DNA of 64,000 nt from Adineta steineri. Taxonomy: Eukaryota; Rotifera; Eurotatoria; Adinetida; Adinetidae. The notes under the pieces are model-generated. The model did no database searches, was not told the DNA's origin, and saw only the letters and a program-made list of their open reading frames with translations. Position 1 is the first letter of the stretch; each line of letters starts with the position of its first letter. A program made the translations under genes and the position numbers. Below are positions 25,684 through 37,641 of the stretch, one piece after another. Location: contig CAJNOI010000215.1 in NCBI GenBank assembly GCA_905250115.1, positions 64,656 to 128,655 on the forward strand, given 5' to 3'.

Positions 25684-27369
25684 ATGAACGAAGTGACAAT
25701 TGTTACACTATGTCAAATACTGTCAAATTTAACTCATCAATGTAGTCTAGTTGAAAACTCAAATATACATGTATGTCGATGTGTTGGTAATATTATTAAT
25801 CAAAGTAGAATTTTCTTTATTTTTATAAACTAATTTTTATGCATATAAATATATGTTTAGTGTCACCAGTAGTAGTTGGTAGTACAGCTCCTGATATAAT
25901 GTTAAGTGAAATAATTTTAATTCTGTTTGTTTTGGCTATATGGTTATCCGCAATTGGCTTTTGTCTTAATCAATATAAATCTCTTCGTCGTCTTGAAACT
26001 CAAGCACATTATTGTATTGATCGTAAAGATCCATTAAATATAGGTGATATTAAAATTGTTGCACGTGAACAAGATTCAATTATATATAAGAAAAAACGTT
26101 ATTCAACATTACTTGATCCAAATCTAACTCATCCAAATTTACAAGCTATGCATTATGTTCAACAATATTTACCAAAACGTCCAATCACAACAACTGCACC
26201 AACACTTTCAGCGCTTGTTATAGATGAAAATGACCTTACATGTAAGATTCCTTTATCAGCAACAACTGGATTTCATTCATCAATTCATACGCCATTAAAT
26301 ACACATGATGAAGAAACTGAATATGAAACATTAATACCGAATTCAAAAACTAACACAGAATCTAGTATATATAATAGAAATATATCAAATTTTGCTCATA
26401 AAGGTAAAATCTAATTTTTCTAATAACTATAATTAGAATACAGTTTAATGAAATATATTTTTTCTTTCGTTTAAATAATATATAGAAAATGCTTTTTAAA
26501 GAACTATAAGCTTTTAATTTAAATACATCATTCAATAATTAATAGGATTTTATAAAGAATTTCTTTTTGATATTCTATTCATTTTTATCCTTTCTAATTA
26601 TTTGAATAATTATATTTTTTCTTTTTGTATAGAACATGCTCGTCATTCGACAGCTCTTACGATTCCATGTATATCTATCGCAAATAGTTTACATTCATCA
26701 TGGAATACTTCACAAATGTATGATGCAAGTTGTTCAGCTCAACTTTTATCCGTTCCAATAAATAGTCTACGAGCTAATCGTCATTCTGATGGTAATATAT
26801 CATTACCAGTACCACATATGAATCAAAATAATCCTCAACATTTTAATGAACAATTACTTGATCCTCGTTTAATACCCGATACAGTTCGTCGAAGTTTATT
26901 AGCATTACATCGTGAAAGTCAAGAAAATATAAATTTATTTAAAAGAAAAGATAAAACTCAATCAGAAAATGATGTACATGGAGCATTAACACCATGGAAA
27001 ATGAAAATGATATCAAAATTAAAACATACACATCCACAATTAGAACAAACATCTCGACCACATGCAAATACACTTTCAATTCTACCATATAGACTTCATT
27101 ATAATAATTATGATCGATATCCGTTAGAGAATATTCCAGCAGTTAATAATGAATATCAAAATACAAGATCAATTCAACAACATTACTCAATATCAACAAC
27201 ACCATCAATTCGACGAAGTTTAAAAAATTACCCAAAATTTTCAACACAAAGTACAAGTGAAAGTGAAGGTACACAAGGAGAATTAGCAACATTTACAAGT
27301 TTTTATATACCTACAAATGATGATAAATTAACTGAAACAATTATTGAACTAACTGAAAAAACTCCATGA
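25684..27369 (+). CDS. Unrecognised single-pass membrane protein
   Basis: Three exons (25684-25786, 25861-26403, 26633-27369) give 460 residues. A short Cys-containing N-terminal part (four Cys within the first 35 residues) is followed by one membrane segment at about residues 48-68 (IILILFVLAIWLSAIGFCL) and then a basic stop (NQYKSLRRLE), which suggests a type I/III orientation with a ~390-residue cytoplasmic tail. Just inside the membrane there is a compact segment (DPLNIGDIKIVAREQDSIIY, then KKRYSTLLDPN) that looks conserved, whereas the remainder is Ser/Thr/Asn/Gln-rich and probably disordered. No signal peptide is evident. I do not recognise the family and assign no function. Confidence 0.65.
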
Positions 27370-27675
27370 TATAACTACCTTTTGTTTTATTTATATACAC
27401 CGGTGAACTTCGTTTTTTTTATAAATATATAGTTAATAAATTTAATCAACTAAAAATTTATTATGAATGTACTTTTATCGAGATTTTAAATTCTAACTCT
27501 AATAAAACAACTCATTGAAACGAATTAATATCTACGATTAGAATGGCTTTCGATCGATATAGATCTTAGGATTTTACAAGATCAAGTAACATAAGTATCG
27601 CTTTATTACAGAGACTAAAATTTTGGTAGGCTATATTCAATATTAGTCACTGTTATATTAAAAAATATATAAAAA
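27370..27675. other. Convergent intergenic region
   Basis: Shared 3' region between the membrane-protein gene (+) and the dioxygenase-like gene (-). AT-rich, with AATAAA-like hexamers; no other feature seen. Confidence 0.4.
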
Positions 27676-28908
27676 TTAAAAAATAGTTTCTTCGGTTCCA
27701 TTCTCAGGTTCAACATGTTTACCGACAATAAGTGAATGTTGATATGCATTGAGTTTCAATGGAATTTTATCTATATGTGGTGCTCGACCTATAATATGTA
27801 ATTATATTGATACATATTATTAGTTAATAATACATACTAGCTGTAGCTAATTCCAATGGCCAATGTGTACATGTAACACGATCTCGCACAAAATCTTCTC
27901 TTAATTCACGAAATTCTTCTAAACTTTCATATCGAACTCCATCAGGTTCAAACAGGGATAATGGACTCATACAAATGTATGCCACAATACGTAATAATTG
28001 TGTTTTTGAAAATGTTTCATAATCCGGTTTATCAATAAGAGCCGGTGTATTACAATGAATACATCGTGAATCCCAAACAATAAGATCTCCTGCTTTACAT
28101 TGAACTAAACGAGGATGTATTGTTTCGGTTACTTCAGATGGCATTGCTACAAAATCACCCCATAGACGTTCTTCATCAACAAGAAATTGTAAATTAATAA
28201 AGTTTTTATGTGAACCAGGCACAATAACAAGGCCACCCGTTGATTCATTATTATCAGTTAAAGAAACAAAACCTTGTACTGAACAACGATCAGGTTTTTT
28301 AAATGGATTCTAAGAAAAATATTGAACAAAACACGAAGTCATTTATCAATACAAAACAACAAATTATATATTTACTTGATCACAATGATACCAACCACTA
28401 TCAGTTTTCCATTTTTTATTGAAATGCCAATTACGAAAACAACCCGCTCCATCAAAAGATGTAAATAATTCATTGGAATTCCATATATGAGAAAAAACTT
28501 TTTTTATATTTGGAACACCACGTAAATACCACATAAATTCTGATTGACCAATACCATGATCATTTAATAAACCAATATTAGTTGATCCAGGCCTATTTGT
28601 TGTTGTTCTTTTAATATTTCTAGATTTATAATTTTAAAATTAACTTACCAATTTATATCCCATGCTTCAGGATTATTACGTCGAACATAACACGGTCTTT
28701 TTAGATTTTCTAAATGTTTCCATAATAGATCGACACTATTATTTACTTCATCATCCGTAAGAATATTACTGAATACAGCATAACCATATTCAGTTAAATA
28801 ATCAACACCTTGCTGAAGTTCTTCGGCATCTTGAACTGAAAATCGTGGAGGAATCACTTCATAATTCACATCGACTTCTGATATTTTTTTGGCTTTTGAT
28901 GCATACAT
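27676..28908 (-). CDS. Phytanoyl-CoA dioxygenase (PhyH)-family Fe(II)/2-oxoglutarate oxygenase
   Basis: Four minus-strand exons (28908-28649, 28592-28376, 28309-27838, 27788-27676) encode 353 residues. The fold is recognisable from GYAVFSNILTDDEV at the N-terminus, the iron-binding HxD pair in SGWYHCDQ, then STGGLVIVPGSHKNF and GDLIVWDSRCIHCNTP, which carries the likely distal histidine. The family hydroxylates small substrates using 2-oxoglutarate; the substrate cannot be told from sequence. I see no C-terminal peroxisomal SKL-type signal (the protein ends ETIF). The reading frame stays open for ~150 bases upstream of the chosen ATG and is hydrophobic there, but contains no ATG, so the N-terminus is not fully certain. 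It diverges from ATP synthase subunit g. Confidence 0.85.
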
Positions 28909-29314
28909 TTCACTAAATGATATTGATGAAGTAACATTTGATGTGTTGTATATAAATGTTTGACTATTGTTAGCAACCGGTACTTTTGAAATAGATAAGA
29001 AAATGATGAAATAACAAAAAACGACATAAACATGACGACATATGTAATTAAGTAATAAAAAAACGGTTTAGATTATTTCTTATATCTTAATTTATTAAAA
29101 AATTAATTTATATTGATAATATAATATATATTCAATATTTAAACATATGTCTATAATAAACTCTAATCAGTTAGCGACATCTTATTTTATTGTATTAACA
29201 GAAAGGCAAACTTACATAACCAATGGAAAATCTACTCTATTAGTTTTTCTCTTCTCTCAATAATTTTTGTTATTGTCTTCGTAACTTAAAACCATCTGGT
29301 CTGGTTCATTCTAA
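28909..29314. promoter_or_regulatory. Divergent promoter region (PhyH-like / ATP synthase g)
   Basis: About 400 bp lie between two divergent start codons, so both core promoters should be inside. The region is AT-rich with no motif I can name. The call rests on gene orientation alone. Confidence 0.45.
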
Positions 29315-29789
29315 ATGGCTGCTATTGCTAATCGTGTTACAGCGCTTGTTCCTAAACTTGCTCTCCGTAAGTTGTTTTTCCTCTATAAATATGATCTAAT
29401 TTTCGAAATTATTTAATTTAATTAATAGCTGTAGCACGTTATGGACAATCGAAATTGTCTCGTTTCTGGTACTTTGCTCGTGTTGAATTACGACCACCGA
29501 TGCCAAGTGAATTCGGACAAGTTCAACAAGGATTACAACAAATCGTTAAATCAGCTTCAACAGGTGCATGGCGCAAATTAACTGTTAAAGTAATTCTATT
29601 CTTTTGATCTATTTTATAATCTTTTCTTTTTTGTTATTACAAATATAGCAATTTGGATTAAATACATTAGTTGGCCTTGAAGTTATGTTCTGGTTTTATA
29701 TTGGTGAATGTATTGGTCGTGGTAGTATCATTGGTTATCGACCTGGCCGTAGTGAAGGCATCCCAGCTCCTTATAAATACTTTATGTGA
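29315..29789 (+). CDS. ATP5MG: Mitochondrial ATP synthase subunit g
   Basis: Three exons (29315-29366, 29429-29589, 29649-29789) encode 117 residues. The match to subunit g is clear along its length: KLSRFWYFARVELRPPMPSE near the N-terminus, IVKSASTGAWRKLTVK, and the C-terminal membrane helix with VMFWFYIGECIGRGSIIGY. This small subunit sits in the Fo part of complex V in the inner mitochondrial membrane and helps dimerise the enzyme. The protein runs ~14 residues past the GY where vertebrate forms end. AATAAA occurs at 29876-29881, downstream of the stop, and the next gene begins 146 bases after the stop in the same direction. Confidence 0.93.
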
Positions 29790-29935
29790 TCCGTATTTTT
29801 TTCTTTCTCTATAGAACAGTGTCCATCCTTTATATTTGTTTATCTCTTGTCATCCGTTTCATTTTCTTTTTCTAAAATAAAAAACCAAAACATAGGTGTA
29901 TGAATTAAATAACTTATGTATTTTTTAGATAAGCA
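29790..29935 (+). other. Short same-strand junction: poly(A) signal then acceptor-like site
   Basis: Between ATP5MG and the KCTD7-like gene there are 146 bases. AATAAA (29876-29881) is followed 46 bases later by ttttttag (29921-29928), and the next ATG starts seven bases after that. This arrangement resembles operon junctions in trans-splicing animals. Confidence 0.5.
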
Positions 29936-31581
29936 ATGAGTGCTGACGATATGAATGAAACGTTCATGATTCGATCATCGACACCTGAAGCGGTAAGTGA
30001 TGATAATGACATAACAATCGAGAAAGTTCAAACAAAATTAACACAAGTTCAATTAAAAACAACATTAAGTGATGAACCCAGTCAACACAATCAAACACAA
30101 CGACATCAAACACCACCTATGGAACTTATTAGTTTACCAAAAACTCAGGATAATATTGTGGTAAATTATTCTATTTTTTTTCTCTATTTTGATTCTAAAA
30201 TTTGAGGTATTCTTTAGTTTCCAAATGTTATTGATCTTAATGTTGGAGGTTGTCGTTATACAACAAGTTTATCAACATTAAGAAAATATGAAGATTCATT
30301 ATTGGCAGTTATGTTTAGTGGAAGATATGATCTTATAAAAGATGAACATGGAAATATTTTTATTGATCGTGATGGAACTCATTTTGGGTAAGATACATAA
30401 AATCATATATTGTTGTTGTTGTTTTTTATTAAAAAGTCAAGAACATATGTAAAGTTTATTAGATTAAGTTTTGAGCTTATGATGATTTGCTAATTCACTA
30501 ATCTCTGAAGATAGAATCCCGATTTTTATAGAAAGAATAAATTAATGAACAACAAAAGAAGATACCGACGGCTCTGTTTAGTGTAAAAATGCATCGGTAA
30601 TCCTCAGAAATGAGTAATTATATAAAAAAATATATTATAATAACGATTTTGGTATTATTCTAAAAATGTTATTTTTTCACTAATGAAGTATGCATGTTCT
30701 CATTAATAAAACAATATACCATAACTAATGAATAAAAAGTAGAAAATGAGAATAATGTATCCTATTTATATATATTTTAAAAATAGCGGAAGTGTTTATT
30801 TCATGATGATCACTATAACACTGAAAAGCAAATCCTAATTTTAAAAAAACTTTTTTTTCGTTAATATTTAGTCATATTTTAAATTATATCCGTTGTGATC
30901 AAATGCCACCAGAATCGATTGCATTGAATGTTTTACGTGAAGCTGAACTTTTTTGTATTAATTCATTAATTGGTAAATTAGAAAGTTCAAGTCCACGTGT
31001 TATATCTTTACGTCGACGAGAATCATTTCGTCGTCTTATACCTGATTATGAACACATGAAAAAGGATATTATAAATCGATCAGCTGAAAAACGTTCTTCA
31101 TTCCATGAATCACGTGTTGTTATAACACAACTTGACCATTCGAAATTAAAAGGCACAATACCATGTTATAATTGTAGCCGTGAATTTGTTACAGTTAATC
31201 ATGGTATATTTGAAATTTGAAATTTATTATGTATTAATAATTTTTATATATTTAGCTTGTGCTTTCGATGGGCTTACAGCTGATTTAGAAATTCAACAAC
31301 AACTTAAACCTATTCAAACAGATATACATATTGATATGGATAAACTTGTTGCGTAAGAAGAATTTTTATAAAATTGAAATAAAGAATCAAATATTTTCTT
31401 TAGATTTGTTGTTGATGAACTTGTTCATGATGGTTTTAAAGCTTCAGTTGAACGTATAACATGTCGTTTTAGTGTTCGTTGTCAAAGTTGTACTCTTAGT
31501 GGTTTATATACAGCAGGTGGAATTTTAGCACCAAGAGAATGTCAGAATGTTGCTCATGTCATCAAATTTATCTGGTCATAA
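29936..31581 (+). CDS. KCTD7: BTB/POZ protein of the KCTD7/KCTD14 group
   Basis: Five exons (29936-30160, 30218-30387, 30872-31203, 31256-31352, 31404-31581) encode 333 residues. After an acidic/Gln-rich N-terminal ~75 residues comes a BTB T1-type domain (VIDLNVGGCRYTTSLSTLRK, LLAVMFSGRYD, IFIDRDGTHFG, ILNYIR) that matches KCTD7 closely. The C-terminal ~170 residues hold RRESFRRLIPDYEHMKK and a cysteine-bearing globular part ending in VIKFIWS, comparable with the KCTD7 end FKITWW. KCTD proteins commonly serve as cullin-3 adaptors; KCTD7 is linked to neuronal excitability in vertebrates. Partners here are not shown by the sequence. Intron 30388-30871 is unusually long for this locus. Confidence 0.88.
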
Positions 31582-33227
31582 ACTTCTTTTAATCTCATCT
31601 ATTTTTTTCGATTTTCTTGTCTTTTATCAAATAATGAATTGTCTTTTACATGCTTTATTCTAGTCAACATCATATGCCTTTATTTTTTTATTATCTGCCG
31701 ATCTATATTTTGTTTTTTCGAGAATGCATTGTAATTATTTTTGCTTATTAAAAAAGAATATGACATATTTGTATGCTTAAAGTAATTGCTAAATAATAAT
31801 TATTGGCTTTTCAGTTATAAATAGATAAATTAATTTACTGAGATACTGTTTTTTAAGACTTAATTAAAACGAATTTTTATACTCATGAGTGACTGATTTT
31901 GAACATTTACCGTCGTCTTCTGAATTTAAATAAGTTGTAAAACGACTAAGATAATGTCAGAAATATTAAGACTGTAAATATGGTATATAGGATGTTGAAC
32001 AGAGCAACTTCAAGGCAGAAGGATGGGTGTCTACTCTGTCTATTCACACCCACACCCTCAACATGGATATGAGGTTTATCCTCATCCATATTCACAATCT
32101 CAATATGTTTTAAACATCATTTTGTATTTAAATATGATTTTGTTGGGTTCTAATCTCAAATATTGATATTTGTTTAAAAATATGCATTTTTAAATTCTAT
32201 CTATGAAGACTTTCTCTGATATTTTATGATTAGTTTTAGTAAATGTGAAGTGAAGATAAGTTAACAAATTATAACTTCTGATCTTACTGAAAGCAAAAAG
32301 ATCGAGCATGTTTATATTTATATTTGTTTGAATAAATTCAAATCACTTCATTTCTTCTTAAAGGAAAATTTTGAGAGCATCCTTTTTTGCAACTTCTACA
32401 GCTGTACTTTTATCTAATTTTAAATTCATCAGAATAAAATTAACAGAATTTTGTTTTATTAATACTTTGGAAAATCTAATGGATTATTTTGAAATAATCA
32501 AACTCTTCTTTCTCATTCATACAAAACTAAACATTAAATAATTCCTTTGACAAAGTTTTTTTACATTTCATATAAGGCGAAATAATAATCTTTTATAGGT
32601 CTTTACTTTTAGCTATTTAGAATCTGCCAGCGTTAAAAGAATTGTTTGTAAAGTTCATCCAAGATATTTGTCAACAAAACTCAACATTGGATAACAGATG
32701 TGTGTAGAGGTATCTGAAAAATATTTCTAGATAATAGTCAGATTTATATCAATACATAAAAATTGAACTTTATCTAAATATTTATTAACAACATCTCTCA
32801 GTAATACGTTCATTTAAATAAATATTTTGACTGATTGTATTTTTTAATCAAAAACAAATAAGAAAAAAAAGAATAAATCATATAGTTTAATTCTTTACGC
32901 TTCGTTGTGTGATTAGAATAAATATTAATACATTTTTAATAGAAAAACATATTTACACAAACATAATGAATACTATCTCGATAGTAAAGTTATAAAATAA
33001 ACAAAAACTATTAGTTATGAATATATAATATTCCCCTTGCTAACGCATAAAAAAACACGTACATGCGACGTTTATTATAAAGTTAGAAAATACCTAGAAA
33101 GAAGTTTAATAATGAACAAAAAAAAGAAAATATAGAATTTTTAGGTGCCTGACTTCTGTATGGTATAACTATTCTATTTATCAGAATAGAAAAATAGCAG
33201 CAAAGTTTTTTCAAAGAAAAACAACAA
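31582..33227. other. Intergenic; 5' flank of first claudin-like copy
   Basis: The proximal part is the 3' flank of the KCTD gene. From about 32060 the sequence is the 5' end of a duplicated unit whose second copy starts near 34690. A G/C-arm hairpin (32021-32061) lies at that border. No coding exon other than the claudin exon at 33228. Confidence 0.5.
32021..32061. repeat. G-arm/C-arm hairpin, copy 1
   Basis: GGGTGT (32025-32030) pairs with ACACCC (32046-32051), and the C side continues as CACACCCACACCCTCA. It is one of five similar small inverted repeats in the window and lies at the left edge of the tandem duplication. Confidence 0.55.
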
Positions 33228-34370
33228 ATGGCTTTTGAAAGTCCAAAAATAGCATTCATTGCATGTGGAATATTGGTCATAGTATCCATCTTATATATTA
33301 CGGCAAATGCTTTACCTATATGGTTCGTAAACTTTTCTTTCGATTCTCTCTGTTAAGAAACCTAAAACAAAGTAAGAGAGAAGATATTCCAGTTACAATC
33401 GAGTAAAGGAATACTTGTGAGAAATAATTTCTAGGTCAGATGTTTCTCATTGGATGGTGAAATTAACATTGAATGTTATGTTCTTCTACTTGTTTTATCA
33501 TCATACAATTCTGATTTCGATAAGATATTGAAATAAAAAGAAACTAAATGAGTGAATTTCAATTGTGAGAGATATTCTTAAAGATTTATTCACATAAAAA
33601 CTTCGATTTTCGATGAAACTTGATCTTGTATTGAAAAATGTGTATATATTTCTCTATAGTTGAAAGAGGAAGTCTTTTTAGAGAGTAACTTATATAATTT
33701 ATCATTTAGATTTTCTTGAATTATTTTATGAAATTCTTTTCGAAGTTATTATTTATCGAATAAGAAAATCTATTGATAAAATAATCTTTTGTCTTAGGGT
33801 GACGAGATCTGTCGACTCACAGAAACGTACACTCGGTTTGTGGAGAGTATGTGATAAAAATGAAGATATCTCAGAATGTGTCAATTTACCATTGACCATG
33901 GATGATACAACTATGGCTACCCGAGCATTTATTACAATATGCTGTATTTTAGCCCCATTATCGTTTATATCAATATTGTCGATTATATTGGTGAATGAAA
34001 ATCTAAAGAAGCACATGTCTTTACTAGCTAAAGTTCTTGCCATAGCAAGTGCTATTAGTGGAATTATTGGTGTTGGTCTTGGAATTAGTATAGTTGTGGA
34101 TGCTACTACGCTTGCGGCTGCTATGGAGGTTGAGAATGTTAAGATGGGTGCATCATGTATTTTGGCTATTGTCGCAGTCACACTGAACTTAGTCGGTGCA
34201 ATTATTACTTTTATGATCAAATAAAACACATCTCTTCTATATTACTCACCAAATAACTATTTTTCTTCTAAACAGCTTTGAAACAAATAATTAGTGCCTT
34301 GAAAAATGCTCGTCTTTGTTTAATTATAAAAAAATAAATTTTGATTTCAAAATAAATCATTATTCAGTAC
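32060..34370. repeat. Tandem segmental duplication, unit 1
   Basis: Unit 1 aligns with unit 2 (34690-36895) over non-coding upstream DNA (for example TATGAAGACTTTCTCTGAT against TATGAAAACTTTCTCTGAT), both exons of the claudin-like gene, and the 3' flank (TTGAAACAAATAATTAGTGC against TTGAAACAAATAACTAATGC). The offset is about 2.55 kb. Divergence in non-coding parts is moderate, so this is an old duplication. Confidence 0.85.
33228..34224 (+). CDS. Claudin/PMP22-like four-transmembrane protein, copy 1
   Basis: Two exons (33228-33322, 33798-34224) give 173 residues. TM1 lies near the N-terminus (IAFIACGILVIVSILYITANA). The first outer loop carries the family signature: W at the end of exon 1, then GLW and two cysteines (GLWRVCDKNEDISEC). 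Three further membrane segments follow (FITICCILAPLSFISILSII; VLAIASAISGIIGVGLGISI; CILAIVAVTLNLVGAIITF). The protein ends almost directly after TM4, so it lacks the long tail and PDZ motif of vertebrate claudins. The family acts at cell junctions or as membrane-organising proteins; the exact role is unknown. Its paralogue at 35777-36749 has the same length and exon structure. Confidence 0.78.
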
Positions 34371-34689
34371 AAGAGGATTGAGTTGATGTTACTTTAATTG
34401 ATTAATAAGATTATGAGCCGAAAAAAAGAAGAATATATTGTAGTAATTAGTATATTTTCTGAAGTTTTCTTTTTGTAAAATATAATTCACTCACCATCGT
34501 ACTAAGATCATCAATTATGTTACATGAATGTGACTGAATGTATAAGTTAGTTTTTAGAAATATTAAATTATAATCACATCAAATATAAAGTTCGGAATGA
34601 TTTATTCGTTCAATAGAATATATTCCAAAAACATTTTATTTACTTTTATTTTTCAAATCAACGTTTTACTGATGCTTAAAGAATGTGGA

Positions 34690-36895
34690 TATCGATGTGA
34701 ATATAGATATGAGCCTTAATGTTTATCCATATTCACAACATCAATATATTTAAAATCTATCTATGAAAACTTTCTCTGATATTTTATGACAGGTTTCAGT
34801 AGATAAAAAGTAAAAATAGATTAACAAATTATGGCTTCTGATCGTACCCAAAACAAAAATATCAAGCATATTTATATTTATATTTGTTTGATTAAATCCA
34901 AACTATTTCGTTTCTTCTTAAAAGAAAATTTAGTGAGTGTCTTTTTTTCAACTTTCACAGTAAAAACTCAGAAGAACTTCTACATCTGTTCTTTTATCTG
35001 ATTTCAATTTGATTATAATAAACTTAAGAGAATTTTTAGTATTATCATTTTGAAATGATCAAAATCTTCATCCTCATTCATAGAAAAGTAACTATAAAAT
35101 AATTCCTTTTGATAAAGTTTTGTTTTTACATCTATTATAAGATGAAGTAATAGTCGTCGATACATCTTTACTTTTAGCTATTTAGAATCTATCAGGGTGT
35201 CAAACGGATTATTTTTACAGTTGATCAAAGAAAGCTGTCAACAAAATTCAAGACTTTAGAATAGATCAATACAGAGGTACGTGTAAAACATTTCTAGATA
35301 ACAGTTAGATGTATCTCAATACATAAAAACTGAATTTAATCTAAACATTTGTTAGTGACATCTCTTAGTAATGCTTTCATTTGAATAAATATTTCACTGA
35401 TTGTATATTTAATAAAAAAAGAATTAATCACGTAGTTTCATTCTTTACTCTTCGTTGTGCCATAAGAATAAATACTGATTCATATGTAAAAAAAGACAGA
35501 TTTGCACGAAGACCATGAATGACATTTGGATATTATTCTTATAATATGAGGAGAAATTGTTAGTTATGGATATATAATCTTTTCCTTGCTAACAAATAAC
35601 AAACATGAACCTGTGATATTTATTATAAAGTTAGAAAATGACTAAGAAAAAGTCTAATAATGAATAGGAAAAAGAAAATGTAGATTTTATTAGATACCTA
35701 ATTGTTCTACAATATAACTATTTTATTTATTGGAATAGAAACAGAGTAGCAAAAATTCCTCAAAGTAACGCAACAAATGGCTTTTGAAAGTCAAAAAAGA
35801 ATATATACTGCATGTGGAATATTGTTTACAGTTTCCGTCTTATATATTACGGCTAATGCTTTACCTATATGGTTTGTATACTTCTCTTTCGATTCTCTTT
35901 ATTACTAAACCAAAAACAAAGTGAGAGAGAAGATATTCAAACCTTTAAAATGATATATTTTAATTGCAATCAAGTGAGGGAATACTTATCAAAAATGATT
36001 TATAGGTCAGATGTTCCTTATTGAATGGTGAAATCAGCATTGACTGTCATGTTCAAAGGTTTTAATTTGATTCTGTTATGTTCTTCTACTTCATCTATGG
36101 TCTCAGAATTCTGATTTAAATAAAATATTGAAATAAAAGGAACTCAATCTTATATTGGAAAATGGGTACATATTTCTCTATAGCTGAATGAGGAAACATT
36201 TCTAGAGAGTGACTTATATTATTTATCTTTTAGGTTGTCTTGAATTATTTTATAAAATTCTTTTCTAAGTTATTATTTATTGATTTAAAATAAATTATCA
36301 ACAAAATAATCTTTTTGTTTAGGGTAACGGGATCTAATGAGTCAGGCACCAGTTCAGGCGGTTTGTGGAAAGCATGTCAAAAATATAAAGGTTCATCAAA
36401 ATGTCTCAATGCTGGATCGAAAGTGCTTGACAAAATTATGGCTACACGAGCATTTATTACAATATGTTGTATTTTAGCCCCATTATCGTTTATATCAATA
36501 TTGTCGATTATATTGGTGAATGAAAATCTGAGGAAGCGTATGTCTCTATTAGCTAAAGTTCTTGCCATAGCAAGTGCTATTAGTGGAATTATTGGTGTTG
36601 GTCTTGGAATTAGTAGGGTTGTGGATACTATTAAGTTTACGGCTGCTATGGAGGTTGAGAATGTTAAGATGGGTGTATCATGTATTTTAGCTATTATCGC
36701 ACTCGCACTAAACTTAGTTGGTGCAGTTATCACCTTTTTGATTAGATGAAAGACATCTCTCCTATATTTCTCACACAAATGACTATTTTTCTTCTAAAAA
36801 GCTTTGAAACAAATAACTAATGCCTTGAAAAATGCTTCTCTTTGTTTAATCATGAAAAAATAAATTTTGATTTTAAAATAAATAATCATTAATTC
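34690..36895. repeat. Tandem segmental duplication, unit 2
   Basis: Second copy of the unit described at 32060-34370, lying directly downstream in the same orientation. The intervening stretch 34371-34689 and the non-coding part of this unit up to 35776 contain no other gene. The ~100-base segment present in unit 1 around 32110-32185 is missing here. Confidence 0.85.
35777..36749 (+). CDS. Claudin/PMP22-like four-transmembrane protein, copy 2
   Basis: Two exons (35777-35871, 36323-36749) encode 173 residues, exactly as in copy 1. The outer loop again has W, GLW and two Cys (GLWKACQKYKGSSKC). TM2-TM3 are nearly identical to copy 1 at protein and nucleotide level, with only K/R and H/R exchanges in the short connecting loop (ENLRKRMSLLAK), whereas the outer loop differs at most positions apart from the signature residues. 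Both copies appear intact and so are probably expressed genes rather than one gene and one pseudogene. Confidence 0.78.
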
Positions 36896-37641
36896 TGATA
36901 AAATTTATTTTTCAAGATTATGCTTCAACATTACATCAAATTTCCATAATACTATCAGATATAGGCTATATTTGATGATATACCTAGTAGCAACCTCTAA
37001 GACTCCCTATAACCATCTTTTAGTTTGAAATTGAATAGACCATTGTATTGTGATGATGAGTGAATGTAATACATATAAATGTGATGGGACTGACTTGCTG
37101 AAAAATTACGAGTTCGAGAAGAATACTGTATCTTCGTCTACCATCACACGTTTAAACTGAATGAAAATGTTATCAAATACTATAAATAATTAAAAAATGA
37201 AATATGAAATCAATACGATTTCTCTAACTACTTTCCTAGCAGTTATAGTCAAATATTTTCGTATTTCTTTATTTGAAAATGTTCTAGAACATTCTCGAAA
37301 ATCAACAAATTATCGGTTCTAGGAACTTTTATAATAGTCTACGAAATTCTTCCAGATAAGTGTCAATGTGTCATTATCGTGTCTTTCTAACGATGAATAT
37401 GCATTTTAATAAATAAATCGAAATGTATTTCTTATATAACAGATCATATATCATGATATTTGCGAACGATAAAAGTATAAATTCATATTCATCTGTTTAT
37501 ATATTGATATTGACCTTGAATTAAGGATCAACCTTTCATACATCTTAATCGTGGCATTTATCTTTATTTCAATATATAATCGATATCATTTTTTTATGTT
37601 ATTCTTTTTAACATTGATAAAATCAGTTAATAGAAATTACT
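36750..37641. other. Intergenic, no gene seen
   Basis: AT-rich spacer after the duplicated unit. It includes the end of unit 2 and the upstream region of the next gene; no motif recognised. Confidence 0.45.
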
